NCBI GenBank assembly: GCA_016124275.1
Contig: WGOA01000006.1
Coordinates: 1 to 64,000 of the forward strand
Direction: 5' to 3'
From: Bacteroidota bacterium
Lineage (GTDB): Bacteria; Bacteroidota; Bacteroidia; Chitinophagales; BACL12
DNA length: 64,000 nucleotides
In this document: positions 43,111 to 51,600 of the stretch, piece after piece
Layout: every line of letters begins with the position of its first letter
Position numbering within the stretch: position 1 is the stretch's first letter
Program-made: the position numbers and the translations under genes
Notes under the pieces: generated by a model
The model's input: the letters and a program-made list of their open reading frames with translations, nothing else
The model's database searches: none
Told to the model about the DNA's origin: nothing

Positions 43111-44757
43111 CTACCGCTGCACGGACGGCACCAGCGCGGAACGGTATTGGCCCGTTTCGGTTTGCGTGCTCAATACGTACAGCCCGTCAGGCAGCTGCTG
43201 CGTGGACACCGGGTTGCGGCCTTCAAGGGTCTGCCCCTGCCTCACCAGGCGGCCCGCGAGATCATGCAGCATCCATTGGCCGCTTGCAGGCGCATCAAAG
43301 TAGAGCTGTTGCCCGTCTTGAAGCACTTGCAGCGCAACCGCCTGGCGGAGCGCGGGCGTGCTAAAGTTTTTCAAGGTGGAAGGAGCCGTGATGCTCAGGT
43401 CGTTGCAACGGGCGCGAACAAACCACTCGTAGTTGGTGGAAGCCGTCAGGATATTAACACTTCGCTGCGTTGCCGTGGTCTGGATCTTGCTAAAATTAGG
43501 GGCGCCAACCGCCCGACCGTTAATTTGGTACCCATCGGCGTTGGGCAAGGCATCCCAGGCCAGGCTAACCGAATTGGGTCCAAGCACGATGGCGTCTAAT
43601 CCTGTGACGATAGACCCTGCGTTGCAGTTCTCAACGATTTTATAGATCTGGCCCGTGCTGAGGTTAGCTGCGTACAATTCGTTCTCCGCGTCTTCGCCAA
43701 AGGTAGAAATCAGCGACTGAACGTTGCCGTAGGGGGTAATGATGTAGCCTCCGCTGCCGTTGTCTTCCAGGGCCCACCAATTGCCACTCAAATAGTCGCA
43801 AAAAAGGTATTTGCCGTACAGCGATGGGTTGCCAATTCCCCGGTACACATACCCGCCAGTGATGGAAATTCCGCCCGTGGTAAAATTGTGCGGGTACACA
43901 AAGACGGGGAAATCATAGGTGCCAATGGAGCTGCAACCAGACAAGTTGTAAGGTTCGTCGCCTTCATAACAACGCCAGCCGTAGTTTTCGCCGCCTGTGC
44001 TTGACGCAGGCTGCACGTTCACTTCTTCCCAATCGTCCTGGCCCACGTCAGCGATCCAATAGTCGCCGGTTAGCGCGTCAAAGCTGCAGCGCCAGGGGTT
44101 GCGCACGCCCAAGGCCCAGATTTCGGGAGCATAGGTTGGGTCACCAACAAAGGGATTATCCGCAGGGATGCCGTAAGGCGAACCGCTGTCCACGTCAATG
44201 CGCAACACCTTGCCGAGCAGGTTGGTCTTTGTTTGGGAGCGATTGCCAGGGTCGCCGAAGCTACCGCCATCGCCTAATGCGATGTAGAGGTAACCATCAG
44301 GGCCAAAATTCAGGTCGCCGGCATTGTGGTTGGAGAACGGTTGGGTTACAGTAAGCAGAATGACTTCGCTGGCAGGATCCGCAACATTCGGGTTGAGCGC
44401 ACTGCGCGTGAACCTTGAAATGACCGTATTGCCCGCGTTGTTGGTGTAATTGACGTAGAAATACCCATTTGTGGCATATTCAGGGTGAAAGGCCATGCCA
44501 AGCAACCCGCGCTCCGAGCCAGTGGAAACCTGCGGGTCAATGTCCAGGAATGGCGTTGGAATTTTGGCTCCGCGAGCATTGAGAATTTGAATGGCACCGC
44601 GCTTTTCTACAATAAACAAGCGGTCGTCACCGGCATTGGTAATGTCAACGGGCTCAGAAAGCCCGCTGGCAAAGGGTTGCAAGGTGAAATTGGGTTGTGC
44701 GTGCAAACTGCTGCCAACGAGCAGTGCTGCCGCAAAAAGCAAGTGTACCTGTTTCAT
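43111..44757 (-). CDS. Secreted PQQ-type sugar/sorbosone dehydrogenase with FN3 and T9SS-like end
   Basis: A 548-residue secreted protein: signal peptide (MKQVHLLFAAALLVGSSLHA), then the six-bladed propeller of soluble glucose/sorbosone dehydrogenases and Hhip-like proteins (to about 375) with GLLGMAFHPEYATNGYFYV, DLNFGPDGYLYIALGDGGS and GVRNPWRCSFD. An FN3 domain follows (VSLAWDALPNADGYQI), and the last 75 residues have the T9SS type A pattern (MLHDLAGRLVRQG, PDGLYVLSTQ). The cofactor would be PQQ, obtained from outside or another organism if no pqq genes exist. The protein probably acts at the cell surface on aldoses. It appears monocistronic with a clear terminator. Confidence 0.9.
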   Translation of the reverse strand: MKQVHLLFAAALLVGSSLHAQPNFTLQPFASGLSEPVDITNAGDDRLFIVEKRGAIQILNARGAKIPTPFLDIDPQVSTGSERGLLGMAFHPEYATNGYFYVNYTNNAGNTVISRFTRSALNPNVADPASEVILLTVTQPFSNHNAGDLNFGPDGYLYIALGDGGSFGDPGNRSQTKTNLLGKVLRIDVDSGSPYGIPADNPFVGDPTYAPEIWALGVRNPWRCSFDALTGDYWIADVGQDDWEEVNVQPASSTGGENYGWRCYEGDEPYNLSGCSSIGTYDFPVFVYPHNFTTGGISITGGYVYRGIGNPSLYGKYLFCDYLSGNWWALEDNGSGGYIITPYGNVQSLISTFGEDAENELYAANLSTGQIYKIVENCNAGSIVTGLDAIVLGPNSVSLAWDALPNADGYQINGRAVGAPNFSKIQTTATQRSVNILTASTNYEWFVRARCNDLSITAPSTLKNFSTPALRQAVALQVLQDGQQLYFDAPASGQWMLHDLAGRLVRQGQTLEGRNPVSTQQLPDGLYVLSTQTETGQYRSALVPSVQR

Positions 44758-44831
44758 TTGAGGGGGGTTGAGGCGTTTATCAAGTTGACTATACTACAAA
44801 AAAACTTCTGAAACTGAAGTAGAATACCCGC

Positions 44832-44870
44832 ATAAAACGCGATGAACCGGCAAATTGCTGGCCCATCGCG
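44832..44870 (-). terminator. Rho-independent terminator after the 271-residue secreted protein gene
   Basis: On the minus strand CGCGATGGGCC pairs with GGTTCATCGCG (one inner mismatch, AATTTGC loop) and is followed by TTTTAT. It lies 53 bases after the stop at 44923 and before the next gene's start at 44757. Confidence 0.8.
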
Positions 44871-44922
44871 CAGTTGATCGCCTTTTGCGATTTTAAATCC
44901 GTGTTGTGGCTCTTACTCTATC

Positions 44923-45738
44923 TTACTCCGACCAGTACTGCAGGGTAACTGGAATAAAACCGTCTGGCCCTTCCTGGCTGGCCTTCAGAGTGACCCTGCG
45001 GCTTGAAGCCCCATCGAAATAGCCTGGGTATGCGCCAAAGGTGTAGGTACTCCCTCTTAAATCAGGGAACTCGTCCGCGAAAATGTAGTCGGGGTACACA
45101 TACTCCCCCGTGTACTCGTTGTACGCATAGTACCCGTACAGACCGGTTGAACCCGTTACCGGATTGCCCAGGTAATCTTCCAGTAAAATGCGGACATTGA
45201 ATGCCTGCTGCGCCTGCTTGTAGTACGCCGCTTCGCGCGCAATCTGTTTGGAAAGGTTGAACTGCTGCGTCAAATCAGCGCGAATGCTCAAGGCAACCGG
45301 GTAAGCGGCCGTTGCATCGCCGGCAAGGATCAGGCTGCGCAACACCGCGCTCTTGGCAACAATAGCATCGCCCAACCCTTCAATCTGTGCACTCCAGGTT
45401 TGAATGTTGGCAGGGTTGATGTAGCTGTCCAGGGCTGCAGCATGACCGATGGCCGCTGTGGCATCATCCTGAGCACCTTCAATGGCGCTTTGTCGCAAGG
45501 TGGTCAGCGCAACAAACCCATCAGCATCCGGCGATGGATTGTTAAGGATAAAAAAATCAATAACCAGGCTCTTCAGCGCGTTGCCATTCGCCGCAACATC
45601 CGTGTTGATGGTGCCGGCGGCACCCAAAACATCGTTAAGGAAAGAAGTAGCCGTCTGGGCCTGCAAAGCAGGTGCCCACAAGAGCAGTGTCGCAACAGCG
45701 GCGTTGCGCAAAAAGGCATTTCGTAAAAGCGTAATCAT
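44923..45738 (-). CDS. Secreted helical protein of unknown function
   Basis: A 271-residue protein from the ATG at 45738: MITLLRNAFLRNAAVATLLL and cleavage near LQAQ. The frame stays open far upstream to 46212, but that part overlaps the next gene in antisense composition and lacks a start, so I use the internal ATG with its signal peptide. Residues about 25-175 are alanine-rich helices (TLRQSAIEGAQDDATAAIGHAA, trimmed). From 180 the composition turns to beta (VRILLEDYLGNPV, YGYYAYNEYTGEYVYPDYI, YTFGAYPGYFDGASS, ending in PVTLQYWSE). I do not recognise the family. The C-terminal beta-domain resembles a carbohydrate- or surface-binding sandwich, without T9SS signature. It has its own terminator. 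Confidence 0.65.
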   Translation of the reverse strand: MITLLRNAFLRNAAVATLLLWAPALQAQTATSFLNDVLGAAGTINTDVAANGNALKSLVIDFFILNNPSPDADGFVALTTLRQSAIEGAQDDATAAIGHAAALDSYINPANIQTWSAQIEGLGDAIVAKSAVLRSLILAGDATAAYPVALSIRADLTQQFNLSKQIAREAAYYKQAQQAFNVRILLEDYLGNPVTGSTGLYGYYAYNEYTGEYVYPDYIFADEFPDLRGSTYTFGAYPGYFDGASSRRVTLKASQEGPDGFIPVTLQYWSE

Positions 45739-45862
45739 GGAGGAGCGTTTTAGATGAGTAAAACTAAGCGCAACGCTCCAAGCCAATGTTTCGGCAATGT
45801 TAAATCTGACAGTCGTGGATAAAAAAACAGCCCTTCCCCCGTTTCTTATAGTTCGAAGGACC

Positions 45863-46489
45863 CTACTGAAACTCTGCAACAGCGCAGGTATCATACCGAA
45901 AATGCGTCTCCGCGCGAAGGCCAATCTCCGTGTAATCCCGATCCAAACAGCAATGCCGATGCCCCAGCGAACTGACTCCAACATCAAAAAGCCATTGCAA
46001 CGCAATATCCTTGCCTGACTCCTGCCCATACGAAATGCACTCCGCGTAGTGATGATCCTTACAGTCAATCCGCTGATGCCCGCTGCGGTGTTGCGTAGAA
46101 ATTTCCGTCGCATAACATTTGGCATCCTGGAAAAGCGTCCTGTCCACTTGCAATGCGGCCACAGGCTTTCGGTTTTCCAAATCGCGCACCAGCGAAAACT
46201 TGTAGCGCACAAATTCCTTGTGGTAGGCCTGCGGGTAATCAGGATTAATCGAATACGGTATAACTTCCATAGTTAAAAACTCCTTCGGATACAACCGACA
46301 CAGGTTGATGTATAACACTGCCTCCTTTTCCTTGGGCGTCATGTAGTTGGCGCTTTCTGCCGTGTTGGCAAGTGCCAATTGCTCGGGGGTCCAACTCTGG
46401 GCTTGAGCGGGTAAGCTCTTGAACACAAAACTTGCTACAGCAATACACAGCCAAGCAAAAATGACCGGGGAAGGGGTCCTGAACTTCAA
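45863..46489 (-). CDS. Secreted CAP/SCP-domain protein
   Basis: A 208-residue protein starting MKFRTPSPVIFAWLCIAVAS with cleavage near PAQA. The mature part matches the CAP (SCP/PR-1) superfamily: VLYINLCRLYPKEF on the first helix, LQVDRTLFQDAKCYATEIS, then QHRSGHQRIDCKDHHYAECISYG with the expected His and Glu, and IALQWLFDVGVSSLGHRHCCLDRDYTEIGLRA, where GHR-x-C and the GL strand are family features. Bacterial CAP proteins are secreted, bind ligands or sterol-like compounds, and seldom have proven enzymatic roles. Six cysteines suggest two or three disulfides. The start at 46489 is an ATG. The family is well supported; the role here is unknown. Confidence 0.78.
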   Translation of the reverse strand: MKFRTPSPVIFAWLCIAVASFVFKSLPAQAQSWTPEQLALANTAESANYMTPKEKEAVLYINLCRLYPKEFLTMEVIPYSINPDYPQAYHKEFVRYKFSLVRDLENRKPVAALQVDRTLFQDAKCYATEISTQHRSGHQRIDCKDHHYAECISYGQESGKDIALQWLFDVGVSSLGHRHCCLDRDYTEIGLRAETHFRYDTCAVAEFQ

Positions 46490-46624
46490 GCAGCATTATT
46501 TCGGCTATAATGCAGAAATACCTTGCGTTATTGCGGTCCGCGTGGACTCTTTCCTGCAGTATCCTTAATAAAATCTCCCCTTCGTTCAGCCATTTTGCAA
46601 GGATACACTCCGGCTGGGTCCAGG

Positions 46625-46655
46625 TTGTCTTTCTTGCAAGAATTGATTACATTTT
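46625..46655 (+). promoter_or_regulatory. Candidate promoter of the FMN reductase gene
   Basis: TTG at 46625-46627 and TACATTTT at 46648-46655 are separated by 20 bases, which fits the Bacteroidota pattern TTG-N17-23-TAnnTTTG with one mismatch. The start codon lies 51 bases downstream at 46707. The surrounding 217-base gap is low in GC and has no other feature. Confidence 0.4.
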
Positions 46656-46706
46656 AAAATAATGCTTCGTGCACGGCTCATTTTAACACTTTAAATAGAC
46701 TATGTA

Positions 46707-47255
46707 ATGGCTAAAAAGAAAATTTCGGTATTGGTTGGAAGTTTGAGGAAAGGATCATTTAACCACAAAATCGCGGAGGAGGTACTAAACATTGCTCCGC
46801 CGGGTTTGGCGTTAGAAATTCTGGAAATTGGTCAACTAGCTTACTATAATGAAGACTTAGATCAGGGAGATCCACCACAAGAATGGGTGCAATTCAGAGA
46901 TAAAATCAAAAATTCTGACGGCTTTTTATTCTTCACTCCGGAATACAACCGGAGCGTTCCTGCGGTCTTAAGCAACGCCATAGACGTGGCTTCCAGACCC
47001 TACGGAAAAAACAACTGGGCAGGAAAACCTGGTGCAGTGGTCAGTGTTTCCATTAGCGCGCTGGGGGCATTTGGAGCCAACCACATGCTCCGCCAATCGA
47101 TGGTGTTTGTGGATGTACCCATGATGCAACAACCCGAAGCGTATGTCGGAAACGTGAAAAAACTATTCGACGAATCGGGCAATCTGGTAGAGGACACGAA
47201 AAAGTTTCTTCAAAATTTTATGGATGCTTACGAAAAGTGGGTGGGGAAATTCTAG
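46707..47255 (+). CDS. NADPH-dependent FMN reductase
   Basis: A 182-residue flavodoxin-fold protein. ISVLVGSLRKGSFNHKIAE carries the FMN phosphate loop (GSxRxxSxN), and FFTPEYNRSVPAVLSNAIDVASRP is the isoalloxazine-binding segment with PEYN, both hallmarks of the NADPH-dependent FMN reductase / ChrR / azoreductase group. KPGAVVSVSISALGAFGANHMLRQ follows the family. The length is normal. These enzymes reduce quinones, chromate or azo dyes in vitro and protect against oxidative stress. The gene is solitary, lower in GC than its neighbours and convergent with mnmE, 27 bases apart, so it may have been acquired. Confidence 0.92.
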   Translation: MAKKKISVLVGSLRKGSFNHKIAEEVLNIAPPGLALEILEIGQLAYYNEDLDQGDPPQEWVQFRDKIKNSDGFLFFTPEYNRSVPAVLSNAIDVASRPYGKNNWAGKPGAVVSVSISALGAFGANHMLRQSMVFVDVPMMQQPEAYVGNVKKLFDESGNLVEDTKKFLQNFMDAYEKWVGKF

Positions 47256-47282
47256 GGCATCACGAATTCTACCATCGATACT

Positions 47283-48680
47283 TCACTTCCCAATACAAAA
47301 CCGCCCAAAGATGCTGCCGAGCAGCTCATCATTCGTGACCTCGCCGCTGATCTGGCCCAGTGCCTCCAAGACCCGACGAATGTCTAAAGAAACCAGCTCG
47401 CCGGAGCGAAGGTCTTCCAACCCCGAAGCCACGTCCGCAAGCGCGGCGTCGGCAGTGCGTAGTGCCTCGTAATGCCGCAGGTTGCTCAACACCGCTTGCC
47501 CTGGCTGGACAGGCTCTTGAAGCACGGAAGCGACCAAAGCGTCGCTCAAGATGGAGAGCCCTTCGCCCGGAAGAGCAGCATGCGGCCGAGCCGCTGAAAG
47601 CCAGTACACCGACAGCGCCGCAAACAACGCCCGTCGCGCTCCATCCGGATCCAGATCAATCTTATTGCCCACTGGAAATATAACTAGCCCTGGTCGCTGC
47701 AACTGCTGCAAGTCGGCCGCCAGCATATCGGGCGTAGTGGTCATCAGGTCAAAGACGTAAACCAGCAGCGTGGACTCCCGTATCTTTTCATAGGTTCGCT
47801 CCACGCCGATGCGCTCAATGGCATCCGTAGCTTCTCGTATGCCCGCCGTGTCAATCAGGCGAAAGGCGATGCCGCCCAGGTGCAACACTTCTTCTATGGT
47901 ATCGCGGGTAGTACCGGGAATCTCGCTGACGATAGCGCGCTCTTCCTGCAGCCAAGCGTTGAGCAACGTGCTCTTGCCCGCATTAGGGCGGCCTGCAATT
48001 ACGGTGGGCACCCCGTTGCGCAGCGCATTGCCCAGCCGAAAGCTGGTCATAAGCCCGGCGATCTCGTGACGGATTTCGACGACCAGGGCTTGAAGCTTGG
48101 CGCGGTCCGCGAATTCCACATCTTCTTCGACGAAGTCCAATTCTAACTCGACCAACGCGGCAAAATCAACCAATTGGGTTCGAAGGGCGCTGATGCGTGT
48201 GGCAATACCCCCGCGAAGCTGTCCTAAAGCCAACTGATGGGCGGCTGCGGAATCGGCGGCGATCAAATCAGCGACCGCTTCGGCTTGGGTCAGGTCCAGA
48301 CGGCCGTGCAGGAAGGCCCGTAGGGTGAACTCGCCAGCGGTAGCAGGACGTGCACCGGCCGCGCAGAGCACGCGAAGCACTTCGCCCAAAATATAGGGAG
48401 ACCCGTGGCAGGAAAACTCCACCGTATCTTCGGTTGTGAACGAGCGGGGTGCGCGCAAAACGGTTGCCATTGCTTCATCGATGGCCAAACCACGATCATG
48501 AACCATACCATAGGAAATGGTATGCGAAGACATTTCACTCAGCGAAGTGCTTGCTTTGAATACTTGGTCGGCGATCGAAAATGCATCCGGGCCGCTGACT
48601 CGGATCACGCCAAGTCCCCCCACCCCCGCCGGCGTTGCCAGCGCGCAAATGGTATCCGATAAATTGCTGTGTAGGGCCAT
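47283..48680 (-). CDS. mnmE: tRNA modification GTPase MnmE
   Basis: MnmE (TrmE) with MnmG installs the carboxymethylaminomethyl group on wobble uridine 34 of some tRNAs. The ATG at 48680 gives the family start (MALHSNLSDTICALATPAG) and 465 residues; the frame upstream is inside the preceding gene. The N-terminal tetrahydrofolate-binding domain contains GLGVIRVSGP and HGSPYILGEVL. The inserted G domain has G1 GRPNAGKST at about 230-238, G3 DTAGIRE and G4-like NKID, and the C-terminus ends in CIGK, the family's C-(I/L/V)-G-K. The preceding phosphoesterase-barrel gene stops one base before the ATG, so the two are probably co-transcribed and coupled. Confidence 0.97.
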   Translation of the reverse strand: MALHSNLSDTICALATPAGVGGLGVIRVSGPDAFSIADQVFKASTSLSEMSSHTISYGMVHDRGLAIDEAMATVLRAPRSFTTEDTVEFSCHGSPYILGEVLRVLCAAGARPATAGEFTLRAFLHGRLDLTQAEAVADLIAADSAAAHQLALGQLRGGIATRISALRTQLVDFAALVELELDFVEEDVEFADRAKLQALVVEIRHEIAGLMTSFRLGNALRNGVPTVIAGRPNAGKSTLLNAWLQEERAIVSEIPGTTRDTIEEVLHLGGIAFRLIDTAGIREATDAIERIGVERTYEKIRESTLLVYVFDLMTTTPDMLAADLQQLQRPGLVIFPVGNKIDLDPDGARRALFAALSVYWLSAARPHAALPGEGLSILSDALVASVLQEPVQPGQAVLSNLRHYEALRTADAALADVASGLEDLRSGELVSLDIRRVLEALGQISGEVTNDELLGSIFGRFCIGK

Positions 48681-48681
48681 G

Positions 48682-51600
48682 TTAAAAGGAGAATCCGAGG
48701 CGGAAATTGAACAGCCAGCCTTCTTCTTCTGACCAGGTGGCGAAAGGATGCAGTGCGGCTGCGGAGAAGGGCGCGAGCCACAGCCCAGCCGTGTAGCCAT
48801 GGTGCATACGAGCCCCGGGCAGATCAGCGTCGCCATAGGCGTCGTCCCAAACGCGGCCATAGTCAAAGCCGCCAACCAGACCTAGGTCCATCGGCAAAAT
48901 CTTGTTGTTCCAGTGCCCGAGTTTGACGCGCAAATCGGTGGCATGCGAGAACGCCGTTCGCCCGGCGAAGCGATCGTTGCGGTAACCTCGCAGAAACTCG
49001 GTGCCGCCGACCGTGTTGGCTAAAAAGAAGGGAAAGGCATCGCCAAAGTTGCTCTTCACGCCCATTCTGCTGGCCAGGGTAACGGGCAAGCGGTTGCCGA
49101 TGGTCAGGTAAAACGTCAAAGCGCCTCCTGCCTGGCCAAAGTCACCCGGTGGGATGGGCTCCGCCGGCAGCGGAGAAGGCGCAACTGCTTTATCCCGCTG
49201 AAAAGCCCAGCGGTAATTGGCTAACAAATCCAACACAATGCCTTCTTGCGGCAACATACTATTATCTACGGAAACAAACCGTGCGCGCAGTTCAGCACCG
49301 GCATAGTAGCGCTCCGTAAAGTCCACCGCGGGCAAGGCAGCCTCTGGCAAATAGGCAAAGCGCCCTTCCACCGTTTCTACCTCATAGCGCTCCACCATAG
49401 GTCCGCCCATGATGCTCCAATGGTCGCTGCCCAGACGGGTCTTGACAAACGGCTTCAGCGACGCGCCTTCAATGCGCACCCAATGGTACGGGCGCACCGT
49501 ATCTAACTTTACGGTTTCGTTTCCAAGCCCAAAAAAGTTGATAAAGTACGGCGTGTGTACTTCGGCCTCCAGATAGAAATCAAGCACGCGAAACGCATCG
49601 ATAAAATCACCGCGGTAACGCAGATTGAAGGCCTGTGTTTCCGGGGCGAAATTGCCCGCGAGCACGTGACGTCTCCAGTACGGATCCTTGCGAAAGTTGT
49701 GCTTGGTCCAGGAATACCCGCCGCCGAGAAAAATCCGGTCGTCCACGTTGTAGCCCACATAAGCCACCGGCAAACCGCTGTCGAAAACAAAATCTTCGCG
49801 ATCGTATTCGTTCACGTCAAGATCATCGCTGCTTCGGTTGCTGATTTCGCGCGAGGCGCTCAACCGCACACCCTCAGGCGTGTCGTACACCCGCGTGCGG
49901 CGCACCCAACCGCTGACGCGGCTTTCGTCCTGCACTTCGTCGTCGCCAATGCCGCCGATGATGCGTACCGTGATGCCTTTTCGCGCACGGCCCTTGAGCA
50001 TGAATTCGTCGTCGCCGTCCAGGCCATAGAGCCTGATTTCGCGGGTTTCGCTGCGCACAAAGGTTCGGTCGTAGCGTTTGTCTTTCTTTTTACCCTTGCC
50101 GCTGCGCTCATAAAGCCTCACCCGCGTATCGCCGTTGTCCTGCCTACGCACCTCAAAATAGTCCTTGCCGTCTGTACCGGTCACGCTCACGCGGCGGCTC
50201 AGGTAATCGTAGTGGCGCAGGGCAATGCGCTCCAGGTTATCGCGACGCGCTTGCAATTGGCGCGTAAGCCTTTCGCCATCTGCCTCCAAAACAGGGGCAG
50301 GCCATTGGGCCAATGCCACCTGAATCACCGAATCGGTCAGCGCTTCCTGAAGCTCCTCGGCCACTTGCGCCCAGGCCTCCCGGTCGGGCTCGTTCAGAAA
50401 ATAGCGGTCAAAGTAGCGCGCGTTGAAACTCTGCCACCAGGGCCGTTTCAAATCATCGCGAATGGTCCCAAACTTGTGCACCCCAAAAGCGGCCACCGCC
50501 CAGGGCAGCACCCCTTTGAAGCGGTAAAAGGTCTGGTCGCGGTCGCGCGGAATCGGCCGGTAAATTTTGGTTCCATCCGGTCCGTCCAGGCGCGCCCAAC
50601 GCCACTGGTCGTCGTGGCGGTCCCAGTCGTGTATAAACAGGTCGAAAAGCCGCGAGCGCAACACAAATTCCTGGTCAACCCGATGGTCCGGGTCTTCTTC
50701 CAGCTTTTCCAACACATCCAGGTAGCCCAAAATCTCCTCGTGCTCCCCGAAGCTGGGCACATCCGGCCGCTCACCCTCTGGACGCTCTTCCAACAGGTAC
50801 ATGCCTTCCGGAAACAACCCATTGTACACGCCCAACGCAGGCTGAGGCATCATATACACCACCTTAGGATTGGTGTGGTAAATGCCGGCAGCATCGGCTA
50901 ACGTGGGCACCACCAGGGCACTGTACGGGTGAATGGCTGAAATCTGGTCCTGCAACAAATTGAGCAGGTTGATGTCACGCAATTCCTCCGGCAGCGCCTT
51001 GGTTACGTCTTTGTCCACAGAGCGAAGGGCGTATTGGCGCCCATCAGCCGTCTCCAAACGCAGCGAATTAGAAGCCTGCCCACCGCCTTTTTGGATAGGG
51101 GTCAGTCCACCATACGCTTTGTTCAAGTCCAGCACCGGCACAGTAACGGGCACCGTCCAGGCGTCGCGGTATTGCGCACCCGTGAACCACTCGCGAAACC
51201 TGCTTGACGCATAACGCTCGGACGCGACCACCGTCATCGAGTCGGGCAACGGGGCAAATTCGCCCGAAAACAACTCGGCAACGGCCTCCGGACGCGGCGG
51301 CACGAGTTGCTGCCGAAAATCGACCACCGCACCGGTTTCATCCGGCACCACAGACTCCAACCATACCTGACCATCAGCATAACAAAATATACGGACGTAC
51401 CCATGCGCCTCGCGGGCATAGTTCGCCGTCTTGCCGCTGCGCAGGTATTCGGTTTTTGCGCCCGATCCGCTGACCACATAATGATGGCCATCAATCGGGT
51501 GATACTGCAGGCCGTGCTCATGGCCGGCCAGAAAAATGACGTCTTCGTAAGGCTTAAGAATCTCAGCAACCCGATCGATCAATTCCTGGTACAAAGGGTG

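Noticed and set aside
45739..46212. N-terminal extension of the secreted helical protein
   Set aside because: The extension is basic and cysteine/tryptophan-rich without a start context, and it overlaps the CAP-domain gene on the same strand in another frame. The ATG at 45738 gives a clean signal peptide.
48681..48875. N-terminal extension of MnmE
   Set aside because: It lies inside the end of the phosphoesterase-barrel gene in another frame, and the family start is at 48680.
49555..50901. Long open frame of 448 codons on the plus strand
   Set aside because: It lies antisense within the phosphoesterase-barrel gene, has no signal, motif or start context, and its composition mirrors the codon bias of the real gene.
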